NCBI GenBank assembly: GCA_030068145.1
Contig: JAPJBO010001082.1
Span: 1 to 64,000 of the forward strand
DNA: 64,000 nt
DNA from: Diplonema papillatum
Lineage: Eukaryota > Euglenozoa > Diplonemea > Diplonemida > Diplonemidae
Reading direction: 5' to 3'
Within the stretch, counting starts at the first letter, position 1. Every line of letters starts with the position of its first letter. Position numbers and translations under genes: made by a program. Under the pieces are notes generated by a model. It did not search any database, was not told where the DNA came from, and worked only from the letters and a program-made list of their open reading frames with translations. Below are positions 1-9,345 of the stretch, piece by piece.

Positions 1-1655
1 GCCCGTAACTGGGCACGGTCCGTAGGCCGGCGCCCGCTGACTCTGCCCCGGCTATGCTTTTCGCCAGGGAAAAATAAAGCTTGCTCAGCGCCATTATCTA
101 GTCCCAAATACAATACAGTTTCAGAATTGTTGCAGGAGAAGCCGGGTTGGCTCGAATAGAGGCTATTTACATTGCATGTTCAAATGGGCAACAGCCCCGA
201 GCTCGCCGTTCAGCCAGCAGCGCGCAAGCAGGTGGCGAGCGCCCTCAGCGCGAGATCGCGTCTTCCGAGTCGGCGGAGCGCGAGGAGGCGGCGTCAGGCG
301 TGATCGAGCGATTGGCGCCGCCACCCACGGGCTCGCCGGACGCCTGACCGGCGAGGATGGCGTAGCTCGGCAGAGTGCCGCACCTCTGCAGGTAGGCCAG
401 GGCGAGTTCCGGGAAGACGAAGAGGATTGCCCAGAGGCGCTCCATGGCATCGGCGGGCGGAGGCTTCGAGCGGAGGCGGCTCTTCGCGTCGAGATCGGCG
501 TCCATCGTCAGCCGGGATTGCACAGCTGCAGGGGCGTCACACCCGACGAAGAGGTGGAGCAGCGGGGCCAACGACCGGGTGCCGCAAATAGGGCACGGGA
601 GAAACGCCTGTCTGCGATCCGCCCTCGAGAGGTCGCGCCATTCGGTGGCGTACATGGTCATCACCAGGTGGTGGTGGCCAGTGCGGAGCTGCCGCACCTC
701 TCTTTCCGCCCGTGGTGCCAAGTGCTTGGGGCGGGGGATGCGGCGGCCAGAGACCAACCTGGCGAACGACGACGGGTTCCTGAGGAGGGTGGCCCTGTCC
801 AAGGCGTCTCGTGCTCCAGCTTCACTGCTCTCCAGCCAGAGGACGGAACGATAGCGGCTGTTAGCGGCCGTGGCGCAGAGGCGTGCCGAGAGCGGAGGGG
901 GTAGATTCTTGGCCGCGGCGTCGGTGGCCGCCCGCATGAACGCGAGTGCACCACGTTTTGCGGTCTTGTCCGCCCTCTCGTTGCCTTCGAGGCCGCAGTG
1001 GCCGAAGACGAACTGCAGCGTCACGGTGTAGCCCAGCGACTCCAACTCGGCCAGGTGCAGCCAGATCGCGATTGGGTACGGCTGCGTCTGGCAATGGGGG
1101 CCGTGGCTCAGCGTCATCAGGAGTGACTGAGAGTCACTGAGGACGAGGATGTTGAGCGGCGTCGGGGTTGGCGGGAGGAGGCGCAGGAGGAACTTCAGGC
1201 AGCTGTAGAGCGCGAACTCCTCGGCGCGGTAGCTGTGCGGGTGTTTGCCGGCGGGCAAAGAGGCATCGAACGTGCGTCGGTCGCCGGAGAGCTTGACGGG
1301 CAGGCCGTGGTCCGGCTTGATGGTGACCGACGGCCCAAGATCAATAAACACGCCGGCAGCCCCCCAGGTCGTACGGTCCGCCGTGCTCCTCAGCCACGGG
1401 CGTAGGGCAGCGCTGGCGTTGGCGTCGCAGATCGAGGGCAGAGGGGGGTCACCGTGTACAACGGAGCCGTCTGGCCAGGCGACGCAGTCCGGGTGGGGTA
1501 GTTCCGCCAGGCGTTTCAGCACCGCTTGTTTTTTCTCCGCATTGCTGGCGTGCTTGCGGACTTTCAGCGACGTGTAGATCTCGACGTCGGGCCTGGGAAC
1601 CCAGGGGGCGAACAAATGGAAGTCGCGGAGCTCCCGACGGCAACCGCCACGCTAG
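1..1655 (-). mobile_element. LINE (RNase H-bearing), 3' part, copy 1
   Basis: This is the 3' portion of a non-LTR retrotransposon read on the minus strand, clipped at its 3' end by the window edge. It holds the RNase H domain, the terminal zinc knuckle and about 240 bp of 3' UTR. The left 700 bp match, in inverted orientation and almost base for base, the insertion at 11895-13043, so the two are copies of one family. The 5' border near 1655 runs into a pyrimidine-rich simple repeat, which suggests 5' truncation during target-primed reverse transcription. Confidence 0.85.
245..1615 (-). CDS. LINE ORF2 C-terminal fragment: RNase H and zinc knuckle
   Basis: The 456-residue reading frame is the C-terminal third of a LINE polyprotein. 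RNase H would remove the RNA template during cDNA synthesis. Its acidic residues are visible in WPDGSV, the glutamate of YRAEEFAL, LSDSQSL, and the final HCGLEGNERADK block. Near the C terminus CPICG followed by HLFVGC forms a C-x2-C-x9-H-x4-C knuckle, probably for nucleic-acid binding. The endonuclease and reverse transcriptase domains are absent, so this copy cannot be active. The first methionine is only the first in frame and not a real start, because the peptide opens in the middle of the conserved NPFAPW stretch seen in full in the relative at 20371-25011. The terminal Ser/Arg-rich tail matches the copy at 11905-12348. Confidence 0.8.
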   Translation of the reverse strand: MFAPWVPRPDVEIYTSLKVRKHASNAEKKQAVLKRLAELPHPDCVAWPDGSVVHGDPPLPSICDANASAALRPWLRSTADRTTWGAAGVFIDLGPSVTIKPDHGLPVKLSGDRRTFDASLPAGKHPHSYRAEEFALYSCLKFLLRLLPPTPTPLNILVLSDSQSLLMTLSHGPHCQTQPYPIAIWLHLAELESLGYTVTLQFVFGHCGLEGNERADKTAKRGALAFMRAATDAAAKNLPPPLSARLCATAANSRYRSVLWLESSEAGARDALDRATLLRNPSSFARLVSGRRIPRPKHLAPRAEREVRQLRTGHHHLVMTMYATEWRDLSRADRRQAFLPCPICGTRSLAPLLHLFVGCDAPAAVQSRLTMDADLDAKSRLRSKPPPADAMERLWAILFVFPELALAYLQRCGTLPSYAILAGQASGEPVGGGANRSITPDAASSRSADSEDAISR

Positions 1656-1880
1656 CGAAACACTTCTTTCTTTCTTTCTTTCTTTCTTTATTTCTTTACT
1701 TATTTCCGTCTTCTTTCTTATTTCCCTCGTCGACCCCCCCCTTCCTATCCCCTAACCTGTGGACCTGTCACTCGTGCGCGTGTCTCTTGGCGCAAACGGG
1801 CTAGTAACGCCTGACCGTTCCGGATGCTGCTCTTCTGAGCGGCTGAAGGAACGGTGCTTGTTTTTCATTCATTCATTCAT
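1656..1880. repeat. Pyrimidine simple repeat and spacer
   Basis: A (CTTT)n tract at about 1663-1692 passes into a degenerate C/T-rich run to about 1757. It is followed by about 110 bp of unremarkable sequence and four CATT units at 1866-1881. The CATT units adjoin the poly(A) tail, read on the minus strand, of the LINE to the right and may be part of its tail. I see no gene here. Confidence 0.6.
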
Positions 1881-4800
1881 TTTTTTTGTGTCAGAACTGA
1901 CAACCAGCCATACGGAGGCGAATGAACGGGACCGGGCCGACTGGAAAATCAGCGGTCAGTTGGGAGACTGGGTTAGACGAGTGAACGAACAATTCCAGAA
2001 GCTGACCTGGTCAAGGGGGCAATTCCCCTAGGAGGGCGGTAGAGAACGAGGACGGAAGGCGTTTCTACATTAACACTGTGCATATTGTTTTTTGGGTGAA
2101 GGTCATTCACATGGACGTTTCTACATTAACACTGCACATGTTGGTTCTTGGTTGTGAGTCAGTCCCACTTTTTGGCATATGGCTCTAGGTACTCTAGGTA
2201 GCGAAGACTGCGAAGTTCGGTAGGTCCTTTGTTTTTTGGAGAAGCAGCAGGAGGCCTATGCAGTTGGTTGTTGAGAAAACTTGAGGCAGAGTGGAGGGAG
2301 GGGGATATCTAAGTGCGGCGCGTCTAAGCTTCTCTAATACGTGACAATGTAGTGCGAAGTGTTCTAACATGGTGGTATTCGTTTTTAGGTGGCAATGCCA
2401 GCAAATGCCTTTTTGCAAGGCGTGTTTCCTCGCGTTATCACACAGGAAGTGTTTATTAACGCAGGAGTGACCGGTTCGCAGCGCTATCAGTGCTGTTTCG
2501 GCTTGTCTAGTTAAAGTTGGCTGTAGCCACGTGGGGAGGTGACCATCAGTGGCTCTGAAGTGATAATTATGTGGCCGGGAAGACAACCATTCCTTTTTCA
2601 GGGTCTCTACAACACGTGCCTTCGCAGAATTAAAATCAAGTGGGGCGGGAGTAATTAAGCCAGTGGCAAGGCGAGCAGCATTGGCGATCCTGTCTGCGTG
2701 TTCGTTCCCCATTATGCCACAATGAGCAGGAACATGGTGCAGGACAATATCTGCAGACTCGTTGGCAGCTATTTCTCTCAGGAGAAGTAGGATTTGCATC
2801 GCCAGGGAGTCAGTTTGTCTGAGACCGTTTTTAAGGGTCTGCAGACAGCACTGTGAATCAGACAGCAAGACAATCTTTTTACCAGTTAAGCATGGAAGCA
2901 CATGCTTAACGGCAATAATGCCAAGAAGTATGGCGACGAGTTCTGCACGGTCAATGGTGGCAAACTTCCCACCACTCGTCATGAGCTCAAGGCTATTGCT
3001 AGTAAGCCGACGCAATCGGATTTTACGTCCACCAATTTTTCGCGGGAATGAGCACAGCAATTCATCCGGGATCGCGTTACGAGTGGCGAGAAAGCAGCCG
3101 GATCCGGTATTGTCGTTACCAGGCGACTTCGAAGCATCAGTGAACACGCGCAGGTCGGGTATAAAGTACGAGTTGACCGCCTTCCGTGCCGCCAGCCGGT
3201 TGCGTTCGCGGGGTTGCTTCTTGTGAACACCAGGGCACACCGGGACGATGCGTATCGTGGGCGGGAGATTCGAGGAAGGACATATTTGAGGGCCGATGAG
3301 CTCCTGTGGTTGGACGAGCAGGAGACCAGTGTCAGCTAGTTCGGCGCGCGCGGAGTGCACCCAAGAAGATTCAGTGGGGCGGGACTTGACGCAGTTGTCG
3401 TGTGCACGGGTGTGGGGGAGTCGTCTCAGTCGTTCGTAGAGGGTGCAGCTGAGCTTCTTGCAGATGAGTTCAAGAGGAAGAACGTGAGCTTCGAGATGTA
3501 GCGAGTGGAGCTCAGTTGACAACGGCAGACCAGTGATAATGCGTAAGGCGCGGTGATGATCCATCTCCAGAGCATGAAAATCGCTGTAATGCAAGCCAGG
3601 GCCAAAGACCCCAAACCCATACAGCAGGACCGGCAGCACGTACGTCAAGTACATCGTCCTTAGTGTCCGTGCATGAGCAGACGCAACTTTAGTTGAGACG
3701 GCCTTCAGGTTGGACAGGCGAGCATTGAACCGGAGTCTGACGTTGCTCACGTGTTCGGAGAACGAGAGTGAAGCGTCAAAGATAACTCCTAGAAAACGCG
3801 CCGCTGGAACATTGCTGAGCAAAGGGGCGGACGAGATGACCACATTATCGTAGGTAAGGAGGGCGTTCAGGATTGAGACAGGATCGGTGAGTTCAAGTCC
3901 GTTGCAGAGCAATATCTTGTGTCCATCAATGCGGTTCAGGCACCGATTGTTCGTCTCTTTCGCTTTCTTGGATAGGCGGAATGTACAAGTCGTTGGATCG
4001 ATGAGGTCACTCGGGAGTAACTTTGCTCCCGAGAGGAAGTCGAGCGAAAGGCGCGTATTCGAGACTGTTGACGGGAAGTGGACGTCGATGTTGGAAATGG
4101 CATCACTAGGTCCAGCCGGAAAGTAAACTACATGGGTTTTGCTCGCAGACATTACCATTTCGAAGTCATGCGCCCATTCGTCGACAGCACTGCAGACCTT
4201 TTGCGCGAGATCTTGAAGTTCGACATCCGAGTAAGCGCTGCAGACAACAGCTAGATCGTCCGCATACAACGAGAAAGTAAACCCTGGGATTAGGGCTTCA
4301 AGTCTGGCAGCAAGGGGATCGATGTAGCACAGGAAGAGCATGGGTGCCAGAACTGTACCTTGAGGGACACCTTTCACAAGATTGAAGTACTGACCCAGGG
4401 TACCATTAACCTTTGCCGCAGCTCTGCGTCCGTGCAAGAAGTGGTCGATCCACCTTTTTAGGCGTCCCGAAATGTTCTTCTCAGCAAGCTGAGACCGGAG
4501 GATCACCTTGTCTACTCTGTCAAACGCTTTTGATATGTCAAAAAGCAGTAAGACAGACTTTTTACCAGCCGAACGGGCCTGCGCCAGTGAGTGTTGCACC
4601 GAGGCAATTTGCTCTTCCGCGGAGCGACTCTTCTGAAAACCCGCCTGGGCAGGATGAATCGGGTTGGGCGACAGGGCGTAGTTAAGACGTACTAGTACCA
4701 TTCTTTCAACAAGCTTGGCAATGCAACTGGTTAGTGCTATGGGTCGGTAGGAGTCCAGTAGCTCAGAGGGTTTGTCAGGTTTGAGAAGCATCCGTATATG

Positions 4801-6268
4801 TGCCTCTTTCCAGCTGGGAGGGACGATGCTTTTAGACCACGAGAGGTTGACCAGGCGAAGTAGGATGCGTCTGGAGGGGTCGTTGAGGTGGGACAACATC
4901 AGGTTATTAACACCGTCCGGGCCAGTGCTGGTAGAGGGCTTGAGGTCCAGCAAGGCTGCTTCGAGTTCTTCCAGGCTAAAGTTAAAGTCCATGGGATGAG
5001 TCGAAGTATCAACAGGTGGAGGAGACACCTGCCCTGCACATACTGCTGCAAGATGGTTCCCCATGGCAGTTGCTTTCTTTCTGTCATCGTGTTCATACTT
5101 CCCGTCGATGAGGATCGGCGGAACGGAGGGATCATCGTCGTCAGCGTCAGTGAATTTCATCGCCCGGTGAAAGTCCGCAATGTTTGATGTGCGCGAAAGT
5201 GTTGAGACCTTTTTTTCGATGTGCCCAGCTTTGGCCTTGTTGATGAGCTTGTTTATCTTCGACTGTGCATCGTTCAGTAGTAGACTATCTTTCGCAGGGT
5301 CAGATCCAGGTCGGGAGCGATCAGATAGGGTTGCGCGCAGCAGGTCCCTAGCCGTCAGAGCAGCACGGATTTCATCGTTGAACCAGGGTTTACCGCGGCG
5401 AGTCGAGGAACGAGGAATATGGAGATCACGCGCGTCACGTAAGGAACGGGAAAACTGCTTCGAGAATGTCACGATATCGTTCGTTTGAATTTTTGCAAGA
5501 AGTGAGTCAGCCGAGGTTCCAAATGCATCCCAGTCAGCTCTGTTCCACCGGAAGGGTTTTAACGTCACGGAAGGTCTGGTGTGGATTTCAGGTAAACAGA
5601 GTAGCATGGGGGCATGGTCAGAGCCGCCGGTGACATCCAGCGTTTTCCAAGAGGCAGTCATGTTACACGGAGCGAGTACAAGATCCGGCGAGGTTTTCGA
5701 ACGAGGACGGGTGGGCGTTTCGGGGTTGTTGCAGACTGTGACGTCAGAATTCAGTATCCAATCAGCAAGTGACTTACTACGGGAGGAAGGCACCGACTGG
5801 GCTTCCCAAAGGGGATGGTGAAGGTTGAAGTCACCGGCTACTATCGCATCGGAGGAGGGAAGGAGGCTGGGATTAAAATAGTCGACCCGCGTGTCAACAC
5901 GGGAGTAAGGGGGGATGGGCGGTTTATAGATGTTGACAACACGGATCTTGCGGTCACCTGGAAGAATGACTTCAATGTCCAGCCGTTCAGTTGCATCTTC
6001 TGCATTCGCTGCGTGAAAATCAATCTGTCGATGAGCAAGTGAGTCGCTAACTTTGCCGTTTCCGAGGTCCGAGCGGGCGATCGTTCTAGCAAATTGGTAA
6101 ACCTTGAAGCCAGGGATCGTTGGTGCAGAGTTGGAGGGAAGGTTCGTTTCTTGCAGTAGCACAATATCGACATTGTAATTGGCGATGACCCAGAGAATAA
6201 AGCTACGCCTAAGGGTCCAGCTGTTGCAGTTGAATATTAGAACCCTCAGGCTTGTGAAAAAAAGTCCG
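1881..6268 (-). mobile_element. Ingi-like LINE, nearly complete but 5'-truncated
   Basis: This minus-strand non-LTR element has endonuclease, reverse transcriptase, RNase H and a zinc knuckle in one frame. Its 3' UTR (1881-2193) ends in a short A-run next to ATGA repeats. About 150 bp of that 3' end is similar to the 3' end of the larger LINE at 26073-32419, so both belong to one clade. On its 5' side the frame stays open to about 6258 and is then cut off at a SINE poly(T) tract, so the ORF1 region and the extreme N terminus of ORF2 are missing. Confidence 0.88.
2194..6162 (-). CDS. LINE ORF2: APE endonuclease, reverse transcriptase, RNase H
   Basis: The 1322-residue frame encodes the enzyme set for target-primed reverse transcription. 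The apurinic-like endonuclease occupies roughly residues 1-210 (LLQET, AGDFNLHHP, GGSDHAPM); upstream codons to about 6258 add the NCNSW block without a methionine. Reverse transcriptase spans about 370-690, with FDISKAFDRVD, GVPQGTVLAP and the YADD box near residue 632. RNase H begins near 1007 (FTDASK) and includes LLSDSQ and HCGIMGNEHADR. A C-x2-C-x12-H-x4-C knuckle lies near 1253. Part of the endonuclease around residues 35-50 aligns poorly with the relative at 26513-30928, which suggests local decay. The domain order and knuckle fit the ingi/I group. The assignment is by motif only. Confidence 0.88.
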   Translation of the reverse strand: MLLQETNLPSNSAPTIPGFKVYQFARTIARSDLGNGKVSDSLAHRQIDFHAANAEDATERLDIEVILPGDRKIRVVNIYKPPIPPYSRVDTRVDYFNPSLLPSSDAIVAGDFNLHHPLWEAQSVPSSRSKSLADWILNSDVTVCNNPETPTRPRSKTSPDLVLAPCNMTASWKTLDVTGGSDHAPMLLCLPEIHTRPSVTLKPFRWNRADWDAFGTSADSLLAKIQTNDIVTFSKQFSRSLRDARDLHIPRSSTRRGKPWFNDEIRAALTARDLLRATLSDRSRPGSDPAKDSLLLNDAQSKINKLINKAKAGHIEKKVSTLSRTSNIADFHRAMKFTDADDDDPSVPPILIDGKYEHDDRKKATAMGNHLAAVCAGQVSPPPVDTSTHPMDFNFSLEELEAALLDLKPSTSTGPDGVNNLMLSHLNDPSRRILLRLVNLSWSKSIVPPSWKEAHIRMLLKPDKPSELLDSYRPIALTSCIAKLVERMVLVRLNYALSPNPIHPAQAGFQKSRSAEEQIASVQHSLAQARSAGKKSVLLLFDISKAFDRVDKVILRSQLAEKNISGRLKRWIDHFLHGRRAAAKVNGTLGQYFNLVKGVPQGTVLAPMLFLCYIDPLAARLEALIPGFTFSLYADDLAVVCSAYSDVELQDLAQKVCSAVDEWAHDFEMVMSASKTHVVYFPAGPSDAISNIDVHFPSTVSNTRLSLDFLSGAKLLPSDLIDPTTCTFRLSKKAKETNNRCLNRIDGHKILLCNGLELTDPVSILNALLTYDNVVISSAPLLSNVPAARFLGVIFDASLSFSEHVSNVRLRFNARLSNLKAVSTKVASAHARTLRTMYLTYVLPVLLYGFGVFGPGLHYSDFHALEMDHHRALRIITGLPLSTELHSLHLEAHVLPLELICKKLSCTLYERLRRLPHTRAHDNCVKSRPTESSWVHSARAELADTGLLLVQPQELIGPQICPSSNLPPTIRIVPVCPGVHKKQPRERNRLAARKAVNSYFIPDLRVFTDASKSPGNDNTGSGCFLATRNAIPDELLCSFPRKIGGRKIRLRRLTSNSLELMTSGGKFATIDRAELVAILLGIIAVKHVLPCLTGKKIVLLSDSQCCLQTLKNGLRQTDSLAMQILLLLREIAANESADIVLHHVPAHCGIMGNEHADRIANAARLATGLITPAPLDFNSAKARVVETLKKEWLSSRPHNYHFRATDGHLPTWLQPTLTRQAETALIALRTGHSCVNKHFLCDNARKHALQKGICWHCHLKTNTTMLEHFALHCHVLEKLRRAALRYPPPSTLPQVFSTTNCIGLLLLLQKTKDLPNFAVFAT

Positions 6269-6507
6269 TTTTTTTTTTTTTTTTTTTTTTTTCAGGCCAC
6301 CAGGGCACCTTGCTCCACTCCTTTGAGGTCCCCTTGATGGGGATGGTTGGGAAACCATACTAGGTATGGAAGCCATCCTTTCGCGGACCAGTTTCCGCTC
6401 GGCTATTGAACTAGGGCTTGCATCTGGGAGTTCATCCCCAAACGCCTGGAGAAGTTGGCCAGTCAGGGAATCGAACCAGCGACCCTCAGGTTAACAATCC
6501 GTCCGTG
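6269..6507 (-). mobile_element. SINE-A copy a (tRNA-derived, poly(A) tail)
   Basis: Read on the minus strand, this element has a B-box-like GGTTCGATTCC in a degenerate tRNA head, a central block beginning CCAGGCGTTTGGGGATGAAC, a GC-rich body and a 24-nt poly(A) tail (poly(T) at 6269-6292). The body matches the copies at 9075-9342 and 35655-35797. The head lacks the A-box half seen at 9075-9342, so this copy is 5'-truncated. It abuts a plus-strand SINE of a different family. Confidence 0.8.
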
Positions 6508-6783
6508 CCCGCACACCTGGCTGAGTCGGTAGGACGAGGGACCAAATTACCTCTATGAGGTGAACAACGACGGTTCGAATCCCACCAGAGAGACTTTCCA
6601 GGCGTTCGGGGATAAGCTCCCGGAAGCAAGCCCTAGCTTCGATTCCTTGGAGGTAGGACCAAACAAACAACGGAGTAAACAGCGGGTACAATGAACCCCT
6701 GTACTACCTGCAGGATTAGGCCGTCTAGCCTCGCCTAGGCTGCAGTAAAAGTTCCGCCAGACAGAACAGAACAGAACAGTACG
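6508..6783 (+). mobile_element. SINE-B (tRNA-derived, ACAGA tail)
   Basis: A tRNA-like head with A-box-like TGGCTGAGTCGG and B-box GGTTCGAATCC starts the element. The next block, CCAGGCGTTCGGGGATAAGC, is shared with SINE-A. The 3' part and the CAGAA repeat tail match the 3' end of the LINE at 32420-34966, including an AACGGAGTAAA block. A SINE that borrows the tail of a LINE normally uses that LINE's reverse transcriptase. The head resembles a tRNA with a long variable arm, but I could not assign the amino acid. Confidence 0.8.
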
Positions 6784-9074
6784 CGTACGATCAGCGACGC
6801 GTACGATAGCATCGACAACCTATCGGGAACGCACCTATGTGGACGGGAGACCTTTCTCTTCAACCCCTTTGCCCCTTGGCAGCCTTGCCCTGACGTGGTC
6901 ATAAACGCCTCGCTCCCGGGTAAGCGGGACGCCAGCAAGGCAGAAAAGTTGAGCCGGGTCCTCAGGCAGCTGAGTAAACTGCCACCGGCGGACTGCTGCG
7001 TCTGGACTGACGGCTCTGTGGTGAGCAGCGACCCCCCGCCGGCCACGGTATGCGACCCGTATCGCTCCGAGGACTTGCGGCCGTGGATCAGGCGGTTCGT
7101 CGACAGGCCCACCTGGGGTGGTGCAGGCATCTTCTGCGAAATCGGCCCGACCGTGACATTCGAGGAGGTGGACGACCAACCGCTCGTGGCCCGATGCTTG
7201 CAAACCGGCCGGAAGACAATCCAGAAGTCGGTAAAAGCGGGCCGATACGTCTGCAGCTTCCGGACCGAGCAGGTTGCGATCTGTACTTCCCTCCACCTCC
7301 TCCAGCAACACCTACCTGCAACCTCTCAACCGCGCCACATCGTCGTTCTAAGCGACTCTCAGTCGCTCCTCAAAGTCCTCAGTCTGGGGTCGTATAAGCA
7401 GAAGGATCCAACCAACATTAGGATCTGGCTGCTGCTATGCGAGCTCAGAGCGAGGGGGTACGCGATAACGCTGCAATTCGTGTACGCACACTGTGGGCTC
7501 GCGGGCAACGACATGGCGGACTCCTTGGCCAAGGCGGCGGCAGCTGAGCTCCAAGAATCTACTGCTCGCGCAGCCGCGACACATGCCACACCTCCACCTG
7601 CCATTCAAATTAGCGCCGCGGACGTCAAGTATCGACACAAGGCATACCTGAACCTAGACAGGGAACGACAGGCCAGGGAAGCCTACTACCGGGCGGATAA
7701 GGACGGCAACACGACTCCGTTCGTTAGGCTGGTCAACGGCCGGACGATAAAGCGGCGCCGGCACTTGACGCCTCGGGCCGAACGGGAGATTCGCCAGCTG
7801 CGCACCGGGCATCACCCACTCATCCGGACGATGTACACCCCGGACATGCGCGCGCTCAGCACAGCCGAGCGCGCCCGAACCTTCCGCCCGTGCCCGATCT
7901 GCGGGTCGCTCACGACCAGCCCTGTGCTCCACCTGTTCAAGGCGTGCGCAGACGACGCGACCGCGCCCTTCAGGCTCGCGATGCGCAACCAGGTGGAACA
8001 CCGCAACAAGGGCGGGTTCCCGAACGCGGCCGACGAACTGTGGTGCACCTTGTTCGAGTACCCCGAACTCGCGCTTGCATACCTGCAGCGTGCGGGAGTA
8101 CTCCCGCACTACACCATCCTCGCATCCTCAGCGTCCGAGCCCGAGCTCCAGTCGACTCAAAGCGTGCTGGACGCCGCCTCAGACATCTCGTCACAGGCGG
8201 AAGACATGTCGGACGAGCAGACAGTTGAATCGCAGCAACCGGAAGGCGATCTGGTTATGGTGGCCGAAGCGGACGACTGGCGGCTCTAGAAGCTTCTACT
8301 CTGGCTGACTTTTACTCCTTTCCCTCCTTCCCAACACCCCTCCCACCTCTACCAAGGCCCCGCACAGCCCCGTGATAGAGTCACGGAGTGAGCCGCTTAT
8401 CGAAGTAACAACCCCACACCGACGGACGAGAACCCGGAACGCCAGACCGGTGACCGGCAACCACAAACACAGCCGCCAGCCAGGGCGACAACAGAGAACC
8501 GGTTGTTACTTCGAGCTGAAGGAATGCCCACTCCTCACCAAACGACTAACAACTGTGTCGGAAACAAGGCCGGGGAGGCTGGTGAGAACCACTGTCACCA
8601 AACAACCAAACAGTTTTCTTTTGCCGCGGCGGCACCACGGATTCGTCACCCGGCCGTACAGGCCCCGATGGGGAGAAGCCGCGCAGGTGCTGGCGGCAAC
8701 CTAGAAAAGCCCACCCGCAGCGACGCGAACGTAGTGGGAGGAAAGGCACCCCGAGCAATCGGAAGGAGCCACCCACAAGCACCCACAGACACGCAACCAC
8801 CTACATAAGTACGCCGAAGTTCAAGAACTTGAAGACATGCAATGATGGAACCTCCGCTCAACTGAACCTAGTGGGCGCAGGGAAGCCACCGAGCGAAAAA
8901 CGTACAATCAAGCAATCACTCTTTTCTTTCTGCTTTCACCCAAACCGGCAAACAAGCGGCCCAGTACAGCCGGCCTAACCTCGAAGCCGGCTCACAGAGC
9001 GGCTGTTCTTTTCTTAGAATCGCGGTCCGTTGGGCCGGTGGAAAGGAAGGTGCCTGATGGAAAAAAAAAAAAAA
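6784..9074 (+). mobile_element. LINE (RNase H-bearing), 3' half with poly(A)
   Basis: This is a 5'-truncated plus-strand LINE of the same clade as the full element at 18024-26068. Its frame opens in the conserved RPFLFNPFAPW linker, carries RNase H and the zinc knuckle, stops at 8289, and is followed by a 785-bp 3' UTR and an A14 tail. The tail is met head-on by the T-run of a minus-strand SINE. The 3' UTR (8290-9060) holds no further gene that I can see. Confidence 0.85.
6895..8289 (+). CDS. LINE ORF2 C-terminal fragment: RNase H and zinc knuckle
   Basis: The 464-residue frame (open from about 6787 without a credible start) is an RNase H module followed by a nucleic-acid-binding knuckle. 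Visible catalytic blocks are WTDGSV, the glutamate of FRTEQVAI, LSDSQSL and HCGLAGNDMADSLA. CPICG and HLFKAC make the C-x2-C-x9-H-x4-C knuckle near residue 333. The block RAEREIRQLRTGHHPLIRTMY before it is nearly the same in the related copies at 245-1615 and 20371-25011. An acidic Ser/Glu-rich tail follows. The reverse transcriptase and endonuclease were lost by 5' truncation, so this is a fossil fragment. Confidence 0.85.
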   Translation: MVINASLPGKRDASKAEKLSRVLRQLSKLPPADCCVWTDGSVVSSDPPPATVCDPYRSEDLRPWIRRFVDRPTWGGAGIFCEIGPTVTFEEVDDQPLVARCLQTGRKTIQKSVKAGRYVCSFRTEQVAICTSLHLLQQHLPATSQPRHIVVLSDSQSLLKVLSLGSYKQKDPTNIRIWLLLCELRARGYAITLQFVYAHCGLAGNDMADSLAKAAAAELQESTARAAATHATPPPAIQISAADVKYRHKAYLNLDRERQAREAYYRADKDGNTTPFVRLVNGRTIKRRRHLTPRAEREIRQLRTGHHPLIRTMYTPDMRALSTAERARTFRPCPICGSLTTSPVLHLFKACADDATAPFRLAMRNQVEHRNKGGFPNAADELWCTLFEYPELALAYLQRAGVLPHYTILASSASEPELQSTQSVLDAASDISSQAEDMSDEQTVESQQPEGDLVMVAEADDWRL

Positions 9075-9342
9075 TTTTTTTTTAGTTCGGGCCACCAGGG
9101 CACCTTACTCCACTCCTCTGAGGTCCCCTGATGGGGATGGTTGGGAGACCATACAATCAAGTATGGAAGCCATCCTTTACTGCGGAGCAATTTCCGCTAG
9201 CAGTACAAGTACTGTGTGAACTAGAGCTTTCATCTGGGAGTTCATCCCCAAACGCCTGGAGAAGTTGGCCAGCCAGGGAATCGAACCAGCGACCCTCAGG
9301 TTATCAATCTGGCGCCCTGACCGCTATACCAGGTGTGCCCCT
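9075..9342 (-). mobile_element. SINE-A copy b, complete
   Basis: This is the most complete copy of SINE-A. On the minus strand it starts with a degenerate tRNA head containing an A-box-like TGGTATAGCGG and B-box GGTTCGATTCC, with GAT in the anticodon position (possibly an isoleucine tRNA ancestor). The shared central block CCAGGCGTTTGGGGATGAAC follows, then an inverted-repeat body and a poly(A) tail seen as T10 at 9075-9084. It was inserted into, or next to, the poly(A) tail of the LINE to the left. Confidence 0.85.
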
Positions 9343-9345
9343 GAA

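Noticed and set aside
163-904. Plus-strand frames across 176-904 and similar GC-rich frames
   Set aside because: They are antisense shadows of the LINE RNase H frame, and the same shadow recurs on the other strand at 11686-12417 because the element is repeated.
9245-9342. A functional tRNA-Ile gene within SINE-A
   Set aside because: The anticodon stem has mismatches and the acceptor stem does not pair. The sequence is the head of a repeated element, so it is tRNA-derived and not a tRNA gene.
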